64,000 nucleotides of DNA from Neobacillus niacini (GCF_000759675.1 NZ_BAWM01000086.1:192828-256827), one strand, 5' to 3'; counted from the first letter of the stretch, positions 26,857-36,877 are shown. The notes: generated from the letters alone by a model not told the origin. Numbers and translations are program-made.

Positions 26857-26877
26857 TAATGATTTCATGAATCATTA
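26857..26877. promoter_or_regulatory. Candidate operator dyad between DUF2071 and FMN genes
   Basis: TAATGATT and AATCATTA form a perfect 8-bp inverted repeat with a 5-base spacer in the divergent region. A binding protein is not identified. Confidence 0.45.
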
Positions 26878-26949
26878 ATTTTTAACATCATTTTCTATTT
26901 TTGGGCAATAATAAAGAAATATTACTGACAATTATGTGGAGAAGTGAAA

Positions 26950-28374
26950 ATGTCCAATATTATATATATATCAGTATTTATAATGATTTCTATCTTATTT
27001 GTCCTTTTTATCGGTCTTCTTCTTGGCTGGCGCCTGCTTGTGAAAAGAATGGTAAAGAAAATGGGCAACATTATTTTAACGGACAATTATCAAGAAAATA
27101 TTATGGAGTTACTGCCAGGTCTTCAGCATATGGGTGTTCAAAATGTCCTGGAAAATAGCTTGCGTGCTGAAACAGGAGACCTCCTCCATCGTCCTCTTGG
27201 ATCGTCGAAAAAATGGCCGCATTTAGATTCAATTACTTTCATTCCTGCACAAACATCACCCTTTCCAATTGAAAGCAGCTTAGGTGTAGAAATGAGTGTA
27301 ACAATAGGACCACAAGCAAAAAAACCAATGAAAATTAAAATCCCGCTGATGATTAGCGGGATGGCCTATGGAATAGCCCTTAGTGAAGAAGTAAGGCTTG
27401 CTTTGGCATCAGCCGCTAATAATGTAGGGACGGCCATTAATTCTGGTGAAGGTGGTGTCATGCCTGAAGAATTAGACGCTGCTGGAAAATATATTTTACA
27501 GTTTGCTAAAACAGAATGGGCAAAGTCAGAAGAGGTTCTAAAACGTGCAGACATGATTGAAGTTAAGTTAGGACAAGGTGCACTATTTGGGGTAGGTGCG
27601 AAAATCTCTCCCAAAAATTTGACTGGCAAAGCGCGTGAAGTAATGGGGCTTAAAGCAGATGAAGATGCCGTGATCTTCGACAATTTTTTTGAGGATCAAA
27701 CACTTGAAGATATGAAAAACCTTGTGGATCATCTTAGGAATCTTACCGGCGGTGTACCAATCGGGGTAAAAATGGGTGCGGGGGGGAAAATTGAAGAGGA
27801 TATTGATTACCTGATTTCCATGGGGGTTGATTATATTGCCATTGACGGTGGTCAGGCTGCAACTTTAGGTGCGCCTCCCATTTTATCCGATGACATGGGG
27901 ATCCCTACCTTGCACGCTATCGTTCGAGCGGTAAATCATTTAGAAAAAAGTAAAATGAAGGGTAAAATTAGTTTAATTGCATCAGGAGGTCTTTTAGTGC
28001 CAGGACATTATTTAAAAATGCTTGCTCTTGGTGCTGATGCTGTTTACATAGGTTCCTCCATGTTATTTGCAATCTCCCATACTCAAACTTTGAAGGCTCT
28101 TCCATTTGAACCACCCACACAAGTAGCATGGAATCAAGGGAAATTTAAAGATCAATTTAAGCAGGAGGATGGCGTTAAATCAGCCGAAAAATTCTTAATA
28201 GCGAGTAGTGAAGAAATGAAAACGGGATTAAGGGCAATGGGCAAACGCTCTTTAAAAGAATTATCAAAAAAAGATTTAGTTTCCCATGACCCTTCAACTG
28301 CAAAGTTCATTGGAATTCCTTTTTCATTTGAATACTGTGACCCATTGGAAGAAATCAATCAAAATGAGAAATAA
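26950..28374 (+). CDS. Membrane-anchored FMN glutamate-synthase-like protein (copy 1)
   Basis: A 474-aa protein with one N-terminal membrane helix (residues 5-28) and a glutamate-synthase-type FMN barrel. Motifs include MISGMAYGIALSEE, the Gly-rich TAINSGEGGVMPEEL, IEVKLGQGA, and DYIAIDGGQAATLGAPP plus ADAVYIGSSM, which together bind FMN and 2-oxoglutarate/2-iminoglutarate in GltB. The glutaminase domain of true GltB is missing, so it resembles archaeal-type single-domain FMN proteins. It lacks the canonical Cys triad for a 3Fe-4S centre. ATG 26950 follows TGGAGAAG. A close paralog starts 34 bases downstream. The electron donor is unknown. Confidence 0.88.
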   Translation: MSNIIYISVFIMISILFVLFIGLLLGWRLLVKRMVKKMGNIILTDNYQENIMELLPGLQHMGVQNVLENSLRAETGDLLHRPLGSSKKWPHLDSITFIPAQTSPFPIESSLGVEMSVTIGPQAKKPMKIKIPLMISGMAYGIALSEEVRLALASAANNVGTAINSGEGGVMPEELDAAGKYILQFAKTEWAKSEEVLKRADMIEVKLGQGALFGVGAKISPKNLTGKAREVMGLKADEDAVIFDNFFEDQTLEDMKNLVDHLRNLTGGVPIGVKMGAGGKIEEDIDYLISMGVDYIAIDGGQAATLGAPPILSDDMGIPTLHAIVRAVNHLEKSKMKGKISLIASGGLLVPGHYLKMLALGADAVYIGSSMLFAISHTQTLKALPFEPPTQVAWNQGKFKDQFKQEDGVKSAEKFLIASSEEMKTGLRAMGKRSLKELSKKDLVSHDPSTAKFIGIPFSFEYCDPLEEINQNEK

Positions 28375-28408
28375 AGGTTTTTGAAATCATGTAATGGGAG
28401 AATTGACA

Positions 28409-29824
28409 ATGCCAACTATGTTATTGTATTTAGCTTTTGCCATGATGTCTATCCTATTTATCCTTGTATTATTCATTCTAGTTGGTTGGCGATTAATCAC
28501 CAAACTAGTAGTGAAGAAGGCCGGTAAAATCATTTTAACCGACAGTTATCAAGAAAACATTATGGAGTTAATGCCAGGTCTTCGGCATATGGGCATACAA
28601 AATATGCTAGAGAATAGCTTGCGTTCAACAACAGGCACAGTTCTTTATCGTCCACTTGGCAGCTCTTCGAAAAAATGGCCCCATTTAGACCCGATTACTT
28701 TCATCCCTGCTCAAACATCTCCTGTCCTGGTTGATAGTAACGTACAAGTTGATACGGGCGTAACCATTGGTCCCCAAGCTAGGAAACCAATGAAAATTAA
28801 AATTCCACTCATGATCAGTGGAATGGGCTACGGGGTTGGGCTGAGCGAGCAGGCAAGGCTTTCATTGGCGAAGGCAGCTAAAAAAGTCGGAACGGCGATT
28901 AATTCTGGTGAAGGTGGTATTTTACCTGAAGAGTTAAATGTAGCTGGAAACTATATCTTACAGTTTTCGAAAACAGAATGGGCAAAGGAAGAAGACGTCA
29001 TCAAGCGTGCTAATATGATCGAAATAAAACTAGGGCAAGGTGCCCTTATGGGGATGGGTAAAAAAATCCCACCTCAAGACTTACCCGGGCGTGCACGTGA
29101 GATAATGGGGGTAAAAGAAAATGAAGATGCTGTTATAGGTGAGCTTTTCTTTGAAAATCAAACCTTACAAGATATGAAAGAACTGGTTATGGAACTTCGA
29201 AACCTATCGGGGGGTGTCCCGATTGGTGTGAAAATTGGCATGGGCGGTAAGATTGAGGAAGACATCGATCATTTAATTGAAATGGATGTGGATTTTATTG
29301 CGATTGACGGCGGGCAGGCAGCCATGAAAGAAGCACCTCCTATATTATGCGATGACTTTGGAATTCCAACTTTACATGGGCTTGTTCGAGCGGTCCGCCA
29401 TCTAGAAAATCGTATGATGAAAGGAAAAATTAGTCTAATTGTCTCAGGGGGGCTTTTAGTGCCTGGACATTTCTTAAAAGTACTCGCACTTGGGGCTGAC
29501 GCTGTGTATGTTGGCTCTTCTCTATTATTCAGTGTTTCTCATACTCAATCATTAAATGCCCTGCCATTTGAACCTCCTACTCAAGCCGTTTGGTATAATG
29601 GCAAATTCAAGGATCAATTTAACATTGAAGCAGGTGAACAAGCAGCTGAGAAATTTTTAACTGCGAGTATGGAAGAAATAAATGTTGCATTACGAACGAT
29701 GGGGAAGCGCTCCTTAAAAGAGTTGTCGAAAAAAGATTTAGTATCCTACGATGAACTAACGGCAACATTGGTTGGAATCCCGTACTGTTTTGAAATTTGG
29801 GAAGACAAACAAATATACGAGTAA
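28409..29824 (+). CDS. Membrane-anchored FMN glutamate-synthase-like protein (copy 2)
   Basis: A 471-aa paralog of the gene just upstream, sharing most motifs: MISGMGYGVGLSEQ, TAINSGEGGILPEEL, DFIAIDGGQAAMKEAPP and ADAVYVGSSLLF. It also has one N-terminal membrane helix. The ATG at 28409 has GGGAG 8 bases upstream; an ATG five codons earlier overlaps that site. The pair probably came from tandem duplication and may form a hetero-oligomer. A bidirectional terminator follows the stop codon. Confidence 0.88.
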   Translation: MPTMLLYLAFAMMSILFILVLFILVGWRLITKLVVKKAGKIILTDSYQENIMELMPGLRHMGIQNMLENSLRSTTGTVLYRPLGSSSKKWPHLDPITFIPAQTSPVLVDSNVQVDTGVTIGPQARKPMKIKIPLMISGMGYGVGLSEQARLSLAKAAKKVGTAINSGEGGILPEELNVAGNYILQFSKTEWAKEEDVIKRANMIEIKLGQGALMGMGKKIPPQDLPGRAREIMGVKENEDAVIGELFFENQTLQDMKELVMELRNLSGGVPIGVKIGMGGKIEEDIDHLIEMDVDFIAIDGGQAAMKEAPPILCDDFGIPTLHGLVRAVRHLENRMMKGKISLIVSGGLLVPGHFLKVLALGADAVYVGSSLLFSVSHTQSLNALPFEPPTQAVWYNGKFKDQFNIEAGEQAAEKFLTASMEEINVALRTMGKRSLKELSKKDLVSYDELTATLVGIPYCFEIWEDKQIYE

Positions 29825-29825
29825 T

Positions 29826-29856
29826 GGGCGGAAGGATTCACCCCTCCGCCCAAAAT
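29826..29856. terminator. Bidirectional terminator
   Basis: GGGCGGA and TCCGCCC form a 7-bp GC stem, followed by AAAATATT. It lies between the FMN gene and the convergent secreted protein gene. Confidence 0.75.
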
Positions 29857-29857
29857 A

Positions 29858-30622
29858 TTATTTTGCTTTTTCAACTGCCTTACTCACGTTCGTTTGAATG
29901 TGAGACCACTGATCCTTTCCGAATTGCCATGATGACTCCACATAAGCAATATTATCCGTATTAGAGGTTCCTGTAACACTTTGAATCCCTTTCAGTCCTA
30001 TCTTACCATTGTCCAGCCGAATCGGTTCAAGGAGTGTAAAGGAATTTACAGTTAATTCTGTTGGTTCATTTAATCGTCCTTTATAGTAAAGTCCTAGTCT
30101 TTTGTAATATTTTTTTCGATCCTTTAAATCAAACACATAGGTTTTACCTGTTAGTCCAATGGTTATTTTTGCTTTATAGCCATTTTCAAATGTGCTGGCA
30201 ATTTCTAATGGTTCGGGAACAACCAATTCTTTGGTAATAAAATCCTTAAAAGTATATAAATAATTAAGGGTTATGCCTCCGCTTCCCCCTGTTAATACAT
30301 TAGAAAATAAATCTTTCACTCCATCCTGGTTTAGATCTACCAGCTTTAATGAAGCCTTAGACCCGCTTTCAAGCGGAATTTTGTACTGTTTTTCATCAGT
30401 AGTAGATATATCAATATATATCTCTTTCAAATAATCCTCTTCATCTTCATAAGGAACCCCTTTTAACTGAATACTTTCATTGATTCCATCTCCTGTGACA
30501 TCAGATTCATGTTTTGAAATCGTGACAGATTTAACTTTTTCTTCGATAGCATGAACGCCAGTAATTGCAGTAACAGACATGAGAAAAAATGCAGTAGCAA
30601 CTAGTAGTAATTCTTTTTTCAT
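29858..30622 (-). CDS. Secreted protein with Ca-binding-like Asp loops
   Basis: A 254-aa exported protein. Residues 1-25 form a signal peptide (MKKELLLVATAFFLMSV, with a likely cut after VHA). Two EF-hand/VCBS-like loops, DVTGDGINESIQL and DLNQDGVKDLFSN, lie near residues 35-90, suggesting calcium binding. The rest is beta-rich and ends with a Trp-containing segment (ESSWQFGKDQW). I chose the ATG at 30622 because GGAGGG is upstream. I do not recognise a specific enzyme; a cell-surface structural or regulatory protein is possible. Confidence 0.75.
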   Translation of the reverse strand: MKKELLLVATAFFLMSVTAITGVHAIEEKVKSVTISKHESDVTGDGINESIQLKGVPYEDEEDYLKEIYIDISTTDEKQYKIPLESGSKASLKLVDLNQDGVKDLFSNVLTGGSGGITLNYLYTFKDFITKELVVPEPLEIASTFENGYKAKITIGLTGKTYVFDLKDRKKYYKRLGLYYKGRLNEPTELTVNSFTLLEPIRLDNGKIGLKGIQSVTGTSNTDNIAYVESSWQFGKDQWSHIQTNVSKAVEKAK

Positions 30623-30674
30623 TCTTTTTCCCTCCAAAATCTGATACATGTAGTATGCCCCAATTTTGGTAAAA

Positions 30675-30712
30675 ACATGAAAAAGACTCCCAACATTTAG
30701 GGAGTCTTTGAA
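30675..30712 (-). terminator. Terminator of the parE-parC operon
   Basis: AAAGACTCCC and GGGAGTCTTT form a 10-bp stem. On the minus strand a TTTTTCATGTTTTT run follows, just after the parC stop. Confidence 0.9.
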
Positions 30713-30719
30713 AATTATT

Positions 30720-33158
30720 TTATTCTTCCGCTTTAGGTGTACCTTCTACCTTCCAAATGGTCGTAACTTTTCCATTATCGTGTTCATCAAGGATAAAAGA
30801 TCCATTAGAATAACGGTCATTTAAGCGAATTTCTGATGTTAACAATGTTTCCGTGTGTCCTTTTTCTGTTTGAATGATGACAGTATCTTCGTCATTTGCA
30901 ACCACAAAGCCTACTATACGATGAGGATTTGCTTTTAGCTCTCGTAAAATTACAACCCCACGCTTAGCTCGTGTTGCTTTTTCGAATTCTTTCAGTTTCA
31001 TTTTCTTAACAGAACCGCGTTGCGTGGTGATCACAATGGTTTCTTTTGTATCTGGAGTAAGTACCTTACCACCAACAACAAAGTCTCCATCCTTCAAATT
31101 AATACCCTTTACACCGGCTGCTCGAACACCGACAATACTAATTTCTTCCTCATGGAACCATAGTGCATAGCCAAAATTAGATACTACGAACAATTCTTTT
31201 GTTCCATCTGTTAGATGAACATCAATGACTTGATCATCATCCTTAAGATTGACACCCACTAATGGCTTCGAATATCGCTGAGCTTTGTATTGTTTAAGTT
31301 CAGTTTTCTTTACCATTCCATTTTTCGTGACAAATACTAGATAAGAATCGACTTCAAAATCTTTTACTGGAATGGCTTGAATGATATCTTCATCCCGTTC
31401 AATTGGGATGATATTGGCAACATGCTGCCCTAGGTCCTTCCAACGAATATCAGGAAGTTCGTGTACAGGACAGAATAAATAATTCCCTTTATTCGTAAAG
31501 AGAAGCAATACATCTTTTGTGTTCATTTCAAGCTGTGCAATTAAGCGGTCTGAATCCTTCATTGCGAGGTCTTGACCATTAGAAGCAGCAAAGGATCGCT
31601 GGCTTGTCCGTTTGACATAACCTTCCATGGTAACCGTTACGATGACATCTTCACTTGGCACGGTTACTTCAAGATTAATTTTTAACTCTTCAATCTCTGC
31701 TTCTATTTTTGAACGTCGATCATCTGCAAATCGTTTTTTAACATCTTTTAATTCTTTTTTAATGACAGATAAAAGTTTCTTTTCGCTTAAAATAATTGAG
31801 GTCCATTCTTCAATTTTTTTAGCCAACTCTTCTGCTTCGTTCTGTAATGCCGTAATATCGGTATTGGTTAAGCGGTATAGTTGTAAGGAAACGATTGCTT
31901 CAGCCTGTGCTTCAGTAAACGTGAATTTTGCAATTAAATTATCTTTTGCATCACGTTTATCTTTTGATGCTCGGATGGTCGCAATAACTTCATCAAGGAT
32001 GGATAGTGCTTTCATCAACCCTTCAACGATGTGTTGGCGTTCCTTCGCTTTGTCTAGCTCAAAATGTGTTCTTCTAGTAACAACTTCCTTTTGGTGCTCA
32101 ATATAAGCATCCAGTAATTCACGAATACCCAATAATTTAGGACGTTTTTTAGCAATAGCAACCATATTAAAATTATAGGTTACTTGCAAATCACTGTTTT
32201 TATATAAATAGTTCAGGACACCATGTGCATCCACATCTTTCTTTAATTCAATGACAATTCTTAGTCCTGTTCGATCCGTTTCATCACGAACCTCTGATAT
32301 TCCCTCGACCTTTCGATCGAGACGGAATTCATCGATTTTCTTAACAAGATTCGCTTTATTAATTTCATAAGGGATCTCGGTCACGACAATCTGTTGTTTG
32401 CCGCCACGTACATCTTCAATATCCGCTTTACTACGAACAATGATTTTTCCTTTACCAGTTTCATAGGCCTTTTTAATACCATCAATTCCTTGAATGATAC
32501 CACCAGTTGGAAAATCAGGGCCCTTAATAACTGTCATTAATTCATCAATCGATACATCAGGATTGTCCATTCTCATAATGACTCCGTCAATAACTTCACC
32601 GAGATTATGTGGTGGAATATCCGTTGCGTAACCTGCCGATATCCCAGTTGATCCGTTTACCAGCAAATTTGGAAACATCGCTGGTAATACGGTTGGTTCC
32701 TTCGAGGTATCATCGAAGTTAGGAATAAAATCAACTGTTTGTTTTTCAATATCGCGAAGCAATTCTGCTGAAATAGCGGATAAACGTGCCTCCGTATAAC
32801 GCATCGCAGCAGGAGGATCTCCATCCATGCTTCCGTTGTTTCCGTGCATTTGGACAAGGACATTTCTAACCTTCCAGTCCTGACTCATCCGCACCATTGC
32901 TTCATAAACTGAGGAATCACCATGTGGGTGATAGTTACCAATAACGTTACCAACTGTTTTCGCTGATTTACGGAAACCTTTTTCATGGGTATTTCCCTCA
33001 ACATGCATCGCATAAAGTATTCTTCGCTGCACGGGTTTCAATCCGTCCCTTGCATCCGGAAGGGCACGTTCTTGAATAATATACTTACTATATCTGCCAA
33101 AACGATCGCCGATTACATCCTCTAGAGGTAAGTCACGGAATTTCTCATTTGTATTCAT
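30720..33158 (-). CDS. parC: DNA topoisomerase IV subunit A
   Basis: An 812-aa type IIA topoisomerase A subunit that decatenates chromosomes together with ParE. The catalytic Tyr is in AAMRYTEARLS near residue 120, after the gate motif GNYHPHGDSSVYEAMVRM, where Ser and Glu are the quinolone-region residues in their usual wild-type form. The C-terminal half has six beta-pinwheel repeats. The length is normal for Bacillus ParC; the GyrA box (QRRGGKG) of gyrase is absent, which separates it from GyrA. Its ATG overlaps the parE stop by 4 bases. Confidence 0.97.
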   Translation of the reverse strand: MNTNEKFRDLPLEDVIGDRFGRYSKYIIQERALPDARDGLKPVQRRILYAMHVEGNTHEKGFRKSAKTVGNVIGNYHPHGDSSVYEAMVRMSQDWKVRNVLVQMHGNNGSMDGDPPAAMRYTEARLSAISAELLRDIEKQTVDFIPNFDDTSKEPTVLPAMFPNLLVNGSTGISAGYATDIPPHNLGEVIDGVIMRMDNPDVSIDELMTVIKGPDFPTGGIIQGIDGIKKAYETGKGKIIVRSKADIEDVRGGKQQIVVTEIPYEINKANLVKKIDEFRLDRKVEGISEVRDETDRTGLRIVIELKKDVDAHGVLNYLYKNSDLQVTYNFNMVAIAKKRPKLLGIRELLDAYIEHQKEVVTRRTHFELDKAKERQHIVEGLMKALSILDEVIATIRASKDKRDAKDNLIAKFTFTEAQAEAIVSLQLYRLTNTDITALQNEAEELAKKIEEWTSIILSEKKLLSVIKKELKDVKKRFADDRRSKIEAEIEELKINLEVTVPSEDVIVTVTMEGYVKRTSQRSFAASNGQDLAMKDSDRLIAQLEMNTKDVLLLFTNKGNYLFCPVHELPDIRWKDLGQHVANIIPIERDEDIIQAIPVKDFEVDSYLVFVTKNGMVKKTELKQYKAQRYSKPLVGVNLKDDDQVIDVHLTDGTKELFVVSNFGYALWFHEEEISIVGVRAAGVKGINLKDGDFVVGGKVLTPDTKETIVITTQRGSVKKMKLKEFEKATRAKRGVVILRELKANPHRIVGFVVANDEDTVIIQTEKGHTETLLTSEIRLNDRYSNGSFILDEHDNGKVTTIWKVEGTPKAEE

Positions 33159-35134
33159 TCTTCAGATTCCTCCCGGGCGACCGTAATATTTTCATTTTCA
33201 AGGATCGTGTCATCTTCCTCTAAACCAAACGCCACATTGTTTTCAATCCATTTACGGCGAGGGTCTACTTTATCACCCATTAAAGTGGTGATACGTCGCT
33301 CTGCTCTTGCAGCATCATCTATTTTCACACGGATTAATGTCCGAGTTTCAGGATCCATCGTAGTTTCCCACAGCTGGTCTGCATTCATTTCACCAAGACC
33401 TTTATAGCGCTGGATAATATAGCCTCGACCAACTTTTTTAATCGCACCCTGAAGTTCATCCTCGTTCCAAGCATATTCGATTATTTCTTTTTTACCCGTG
33501 CCTTTACTCACTTTATACAAAGGTGGAAGTGCGATAAATACCTTACCAGCTTCAATCAGCGGTTTCATATACCGATAGAAAAAGGTTAAGAGTAACACTT
33601 GAATATGCGCACCGTCTGTATCGGCATCGGTCATAATAATAACTTTGTCGTAGTTCACATCTTCAACATTAAAGTCAGAACCGACTCCAGCACCTACCGC
33701 ATGAATAATCGTATTGATTTCTTCATTCTTAAAAATATCAGCCAGCTTAGCTTTTTCTGTATTGATAACCTTACCACGCAGTGGAAGTACTGCCTGGAAG
33801 CGGCGGTCACGTCCTTGTTTTGCAGATCCTCCCGCAGAGTCACCCTCAACTAAATAGATCTCATTTCTTTGGGGATTCCTTGATTGAGCAGGAGTTAGCT
33901 TCCCTGATAAAACTGCATCAGAACGCTTGCGTTTCTTCCCGCTTCTTGCGTCCTCACGTGCTTTCCGTGCTGCTTCACGAGCTTGGAAAGCTTTTATAGA
34001 CTTTTTAATTAACAATGTACTAATGTCAGGATTTTCTTCAAGGAAGTAAGACAGGTGTTCTGAAACCACTGCATCAACAGCAGATCTTGCTTCACTCGTT
34101 CCTAATTTGCCCTTCGTCTGTCCCTCGAACTGTAATAACTCCTCAGGAATACGAACGGAAATAATAGCGGACAATCCTTCACGAATATCCGCACCATCAA
34201 GATTTTTTTCCTTTTCTTTTAAAAGAGAAACCTTGCGTGCATAGTCATTAAAAACACGAGTAATTGCCGTTTTCGTACCTGCTTCATGCGTTCCTCCATC
34301 TTTTGTCCGGACATTGTTTACAAACGAAAGGATATTCTCTGAATAGCCATCATTGAATTGGAAGGCAAGATCAACTTCAATCCCATTTTGGCTTCCTTCA
34401 AAACTAACGACTGGATGAAGGGCGTCTTTTTCCTCATTTAAGTAAGCTACAAATGCCTCAATCCCATTTTCATAATGAAAAACCTCATGAAAATCATTAC
34501 GGCCATCAATGATTTCAATCTTTAATCCTTTTAAAAGAAACGCTGACTCTCTTAACCTCTCACATAATGTTTCAAAATTATATGTGGTGGTAGAAAAGAT
34601 GGATGAATCGGGTTTAAAGTGAATCGTGGTACCTGTTTGATTCGTTTTTCCAATTTTCTCTAGTGTAGTAACCGGTTTACCACCATTTTCAAAGCGTTGT
34701 TCATAAACAAAGCCATCTCTTTTAATCGTTACAGTTAACCATTCAGATAATGCATTAACGACTGAGGCTCCAACACCATGTAAACCACCGCTTGTTTTAT
34801 AACCGCCTTGACCAAATTTACCGCCAGCGTGAAGAACAGTTAATATGACTTCAGGAGTCGGTTTCCCCATTTTATGCATGCCAGTCGGCATACCGCGTCC
34901 TTTATCCATGACGCTAATTGAATTATCTTTGTGGATTTTAACAATGATTTGGTTCCCAAATCCTCCAAGAGCCTCATCGACAGAGTTGTCAACGATCTCA
35001 TATACAAGATGGTGTAATCCGCGTGTATCAGTGCTCCCGATGTACATTCCTGGTCGCTTCCTGACGGCCTCAAGTCCCTCTAGTACCTGTATGGCATCAT
35101 CATTATATTCAAAAGCTTTCTGATTACTTGCCAC
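33155..35134 (-). CDS. parE: DNA topoisomerase IV subunit B
   Basis: A 659-aa GHKL ATPase subunit. It has the Bergerat fold motifs YEIVDNSVDEALGG, VMDKGRGMPTG and GGLHGVGASVVNALS, and the TOPRIM segment YLVEGDSAGGSAKQGRDR with LPLRGKVINTEKAK. The PLRGK and RYKGLGEMN motifs are intact. GTG start at 35134 after AAAGGGG. It is the first gene of the parE-parC operon, in the same arrangement as in B. subtilis. Confidence 0.97.
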   Translation of the reverse strand: MASNQKAFEYNDDAIQVLEGLEAVRKRPGMYIGSTDTRGLHHLVYEIVDNSVDEALGGFGNQIIVKIHKDNSISVMDKGRGMPTGMHKMGKPTPEVILTVLHAGGKFGQGGYKTSGGLHGVGASVVNALSEWLTVTIKRDGFVYEQRFENGGKPVTTLEKIGKTNQTGTTIHFKPDSSIFSTTTYNFETLCERLRESAFLLKGLKIEIIDGRNDFHEVFHYENGIEAFVAYLNEEKDALHPVVSFEGSQNGIEVDLAFQFNDGYSENILSFVNNVRTKDGGTHEAGTKTAITRVFNDYARKVSLLKEKEKNLDGADIREGLSAIISVRIPEELLQFEGQTKGKLGTSEARSAVDAVVSEHLSYFLEENPDISTLLIKKSIKAFQAREAARKAREDARSGKKRKRSDAVLSGKLTPAQSRNPQRNEIYLVEGDSAGGSAKQGRDRRFQAVLPLRGKVINTEKAKLADIFKNEEINTIIHAVGAGVGSDFNVEDVNYDKVIIMTDADTDGAHIQVLLLTFFYRYMKPLIEAGKVFIALPPLYKVSKGTGKKEIIEYAWNEDELQGAIKKVGRGYIIQRYKGLGEMNADQLWETTMDPETRTLIRVKIDDAARAERRITTLMGDKVDPRRKWIENNVAFGLEEDDTILENENITVAREESEE

Positions 35135-35381
35135 TAAAATACCCCTTTCATTCCCTGCAAAAGAAAAAACATCTTTTAATTGCTATCTTTATGAGTAAAT
35201 TATTCATTCGTGTAAAAAAGTTATATTTCCATTATTTAGAACGAATGTTTGCCGCTCTTAATTGTACCACAAGAACGCGCATGCTTATGCTTTATTTTAG
35301 CGATTTATTTCGATTTGGCAAATGTCTTATTTGAAACAACATAATTTTGTAACAGTATTTTTGGTAATAAAAAGAAAAAAA

Positions 35382-35405
35382 CTGCTAAATGTTAGCAGAA
35401 TTTTT
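35382..35405. terminator. Terminator after the CoA-binding protein gene
   Basis: CTGCTAA and TTAGCAG form a 7-bp stem with a 3-nt loop, with T runs on both strands; it lies downstream of the minus-strand yneT. Confidence 0.8.
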
Positions 35406-35414
35406 CTTTAATCA

Positions 35415-35828
35415 TTATTTTGTAAAAGAATGTGCCACTTTTATACAAAGATCCATTATGACTGTATATCCTTTTTCATTCAAAAACTCATATGCATCTT
35501 CATTTACTAAGCCCTGCTGTGCCCAAAAAACATCTGCATCGATCTCATCAAATTCTTTCGCTACATCATACAATTGTTCTGAGCGGCGGAAAACATTGAC
35601 AATATCAATATGTCCTTCAATATCTTTTAACGAGGCAACGGCTTTTACACCAAGCACTTCATCAACCGTTGGATTCACCGGAATAATTTCATATCCTACT
35701 TTTTGCATAACCTCTGAAACCATATACGAAGTTCTGTCTGGTTTATCACTTAAACCCACAACAGCGATTCGTTTTGATTTTTTTAATATAGCACCAATTT
35801 CTTCTAAGGATGGATTTTCAACTGCCAT
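35415..35828 (-). CDS. yneT: CoA-binding protein (YneT family)
   Basis: A 137-aa single-domain Rossmann-fold CoA-binding protein, like the N-terminal domain of succinyl-CoA synthetase alpha. Typical are IAVVGLSDKPDRTSYMVSEV and the later DVFWAQQGLVNEDAYEF. No catalytic His domain is attached. ATG 35828 follows AAGGAAG; a TTG two codons earlier is possible. It has the same position between plsY and parE as in B. subtilis. The biological role of the family is unknown. Confidence 0.88.
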   Translation of the reverse strand: MAVENPSLEEIGAILKKSKRIAVVGLSDKPDRTSYMVSEVMQKVGYEIIPVNPTVDEVLGVKAVASLKDIEGHIDIVNVFRRSEQLYDVAKEFDEIDADVFWAQQGLVNEDAYEFLNEKGYTVIMDLCIKVAHSFTK

Positions 35829-35899
35829 GAACAAACACTTCCTTTATTTCCTTAATTTTCTATCCACTTTTACTATAACATAAATCAATTGTTTGCAAA

Positions 35900-35930
35900 A
35901 AAAATTGCTCCCGAATTTCGGGAGCAATGT
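35900..35930 (-). terminator. Terminator after the sensor kinase gene
   Basis: ATTGCTCCCGA and TCGGGAGCAAT form an 11-bp stem; on the minus strand TTTTTTTT follows. It ends the regulator-kinase operon. Confidence 0.9.
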
Positions 35931-35933
35931 TGG

Positions 35934-36863
35934 TTAAACAGTGATAAGTGATGGAATGTTTTCGGAGGCAACTTTCGGAACAGATAGAATAAATCGCGCT
36001 CCGCCATCTGTATTTTCAACCTTAACACTACCATTCATCTTCTCGATAATTATTTTCGTCATATATAGTCCAATACCTGTTCCGTTGCTCTTAGTTGTGA
36101 AATAGGGTTCGAATACTTTTGAAAGTGAGTCAGGCTCAATGCCACCAGCATTATCTGTAAAGAGGACAACTAAAAAACTACCGTCTGTATGAATATTAAT
36201 ATCCAGTCTTCGATTTTTAATCCCGTTTACTACAAATGCATCTCGTGCGTTGGTTAAAATATTTAGAACAACTTGACTGTATTCATTTGGGAATCCAAAG
36301 ACCATATGTTGTTCGCGGTATTCAAACTCAACGTGAATGTCATGTTTCTTAAGGTTGGAGGAATAGATAGACAGCGCAGCTTCAATTGAATCGGAAAGAG
36401 AAAAGGTGCATTTCTCTTTATTTGGTTGATAGAATTTCCGAAAATCATCGATTGTACGTGACATATGTTTAATTTGGATCATGCCTTCTTTGGTGAAAGT
36501 GTCAATATATTGATCATTGATTTCGCCGAATTGGAGCGCTTCACGGACGTCTTGGATGATGAGTGATAGACCATTAAGCGGCTGTCGCCATTGATGTCCA
36601 ATACTATCGATCAATTCACCCATCGCAGCAAGCCTTGAATGTTGTATAAGTAAATGATCTTTCTGTTCATTTTTGGCTGCTTCCTGCTTCACTCTGTTTT
36701 CTAAGTTACTTACATCCACCTCATATTTTTCTGTCAATTCTCGGTAATTTTCTTCACTTTCCTTTAGCTTTTTCACAAGCACTCTATACGTAATCATATA
36801 TCTTAGAATAAAACCAACAAGTATCAATATGACTAAGATGATTGAAAAATAAAATCCATGCAC
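35934..36863 (-). CDS. Membrane sensor histidine kinase
   Basis: A 309-aa histidine kinase. One membrane helix (residues 4-23) leads into a coiled coil (KKLKESEENYRELTEKYEV), then a phosphorylation site IGHQWRQPLNGLS near residue 90 and an ATPase domain with NILTNARDAF, DNAGGIEPD and TGIGLYMTKII. The HQWRQPLN box is typical of HisKA kinases with PAS-type inputs, but no separate sensor domain is present. It lies 14 bases after a response regulator-GGDEF gene and is probably its partner. Signals through the membrane or partner proteins are possible. Confidence 0.9.
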   Translation of the reverse strand: MHGFYFSIILVILILVGFILRYMITYRVLVKKLKESEENYRELTEKYEVDVSNLENRVKQEAAKNEQKDHLLIQHSRLAAMGELIDSIGHQWRQPLNGLSLIIQDVREALQFGEINDQYIDTFTKEGMIQIKHMSRTIDDFRKFYQPNKEKCTFSLSDSIEAALSIYSSNLKKHDIHVEFEYREQHMVFGFPNEYSQVVLNILTNARDAFVVNGIKNRRLDINIHTDGSFLVVLFTDNAGGIEPDSLSKVFEPYFTTKSNGTGIGLYMTKIIIEKMNGSVKVENTDGGARFILSVPKVASENIPSLITV

Positions 36864-36877
36864 TTTTGATCACCTTT

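Noticed and set aside
35389..35883. Plus-strand 164-aa ORF opposite yneT
   Set aside because: It is Ser/Phe-rich shadow sequence of the CoA-binding protein gene, which has a good start and terminator on the minus strand.
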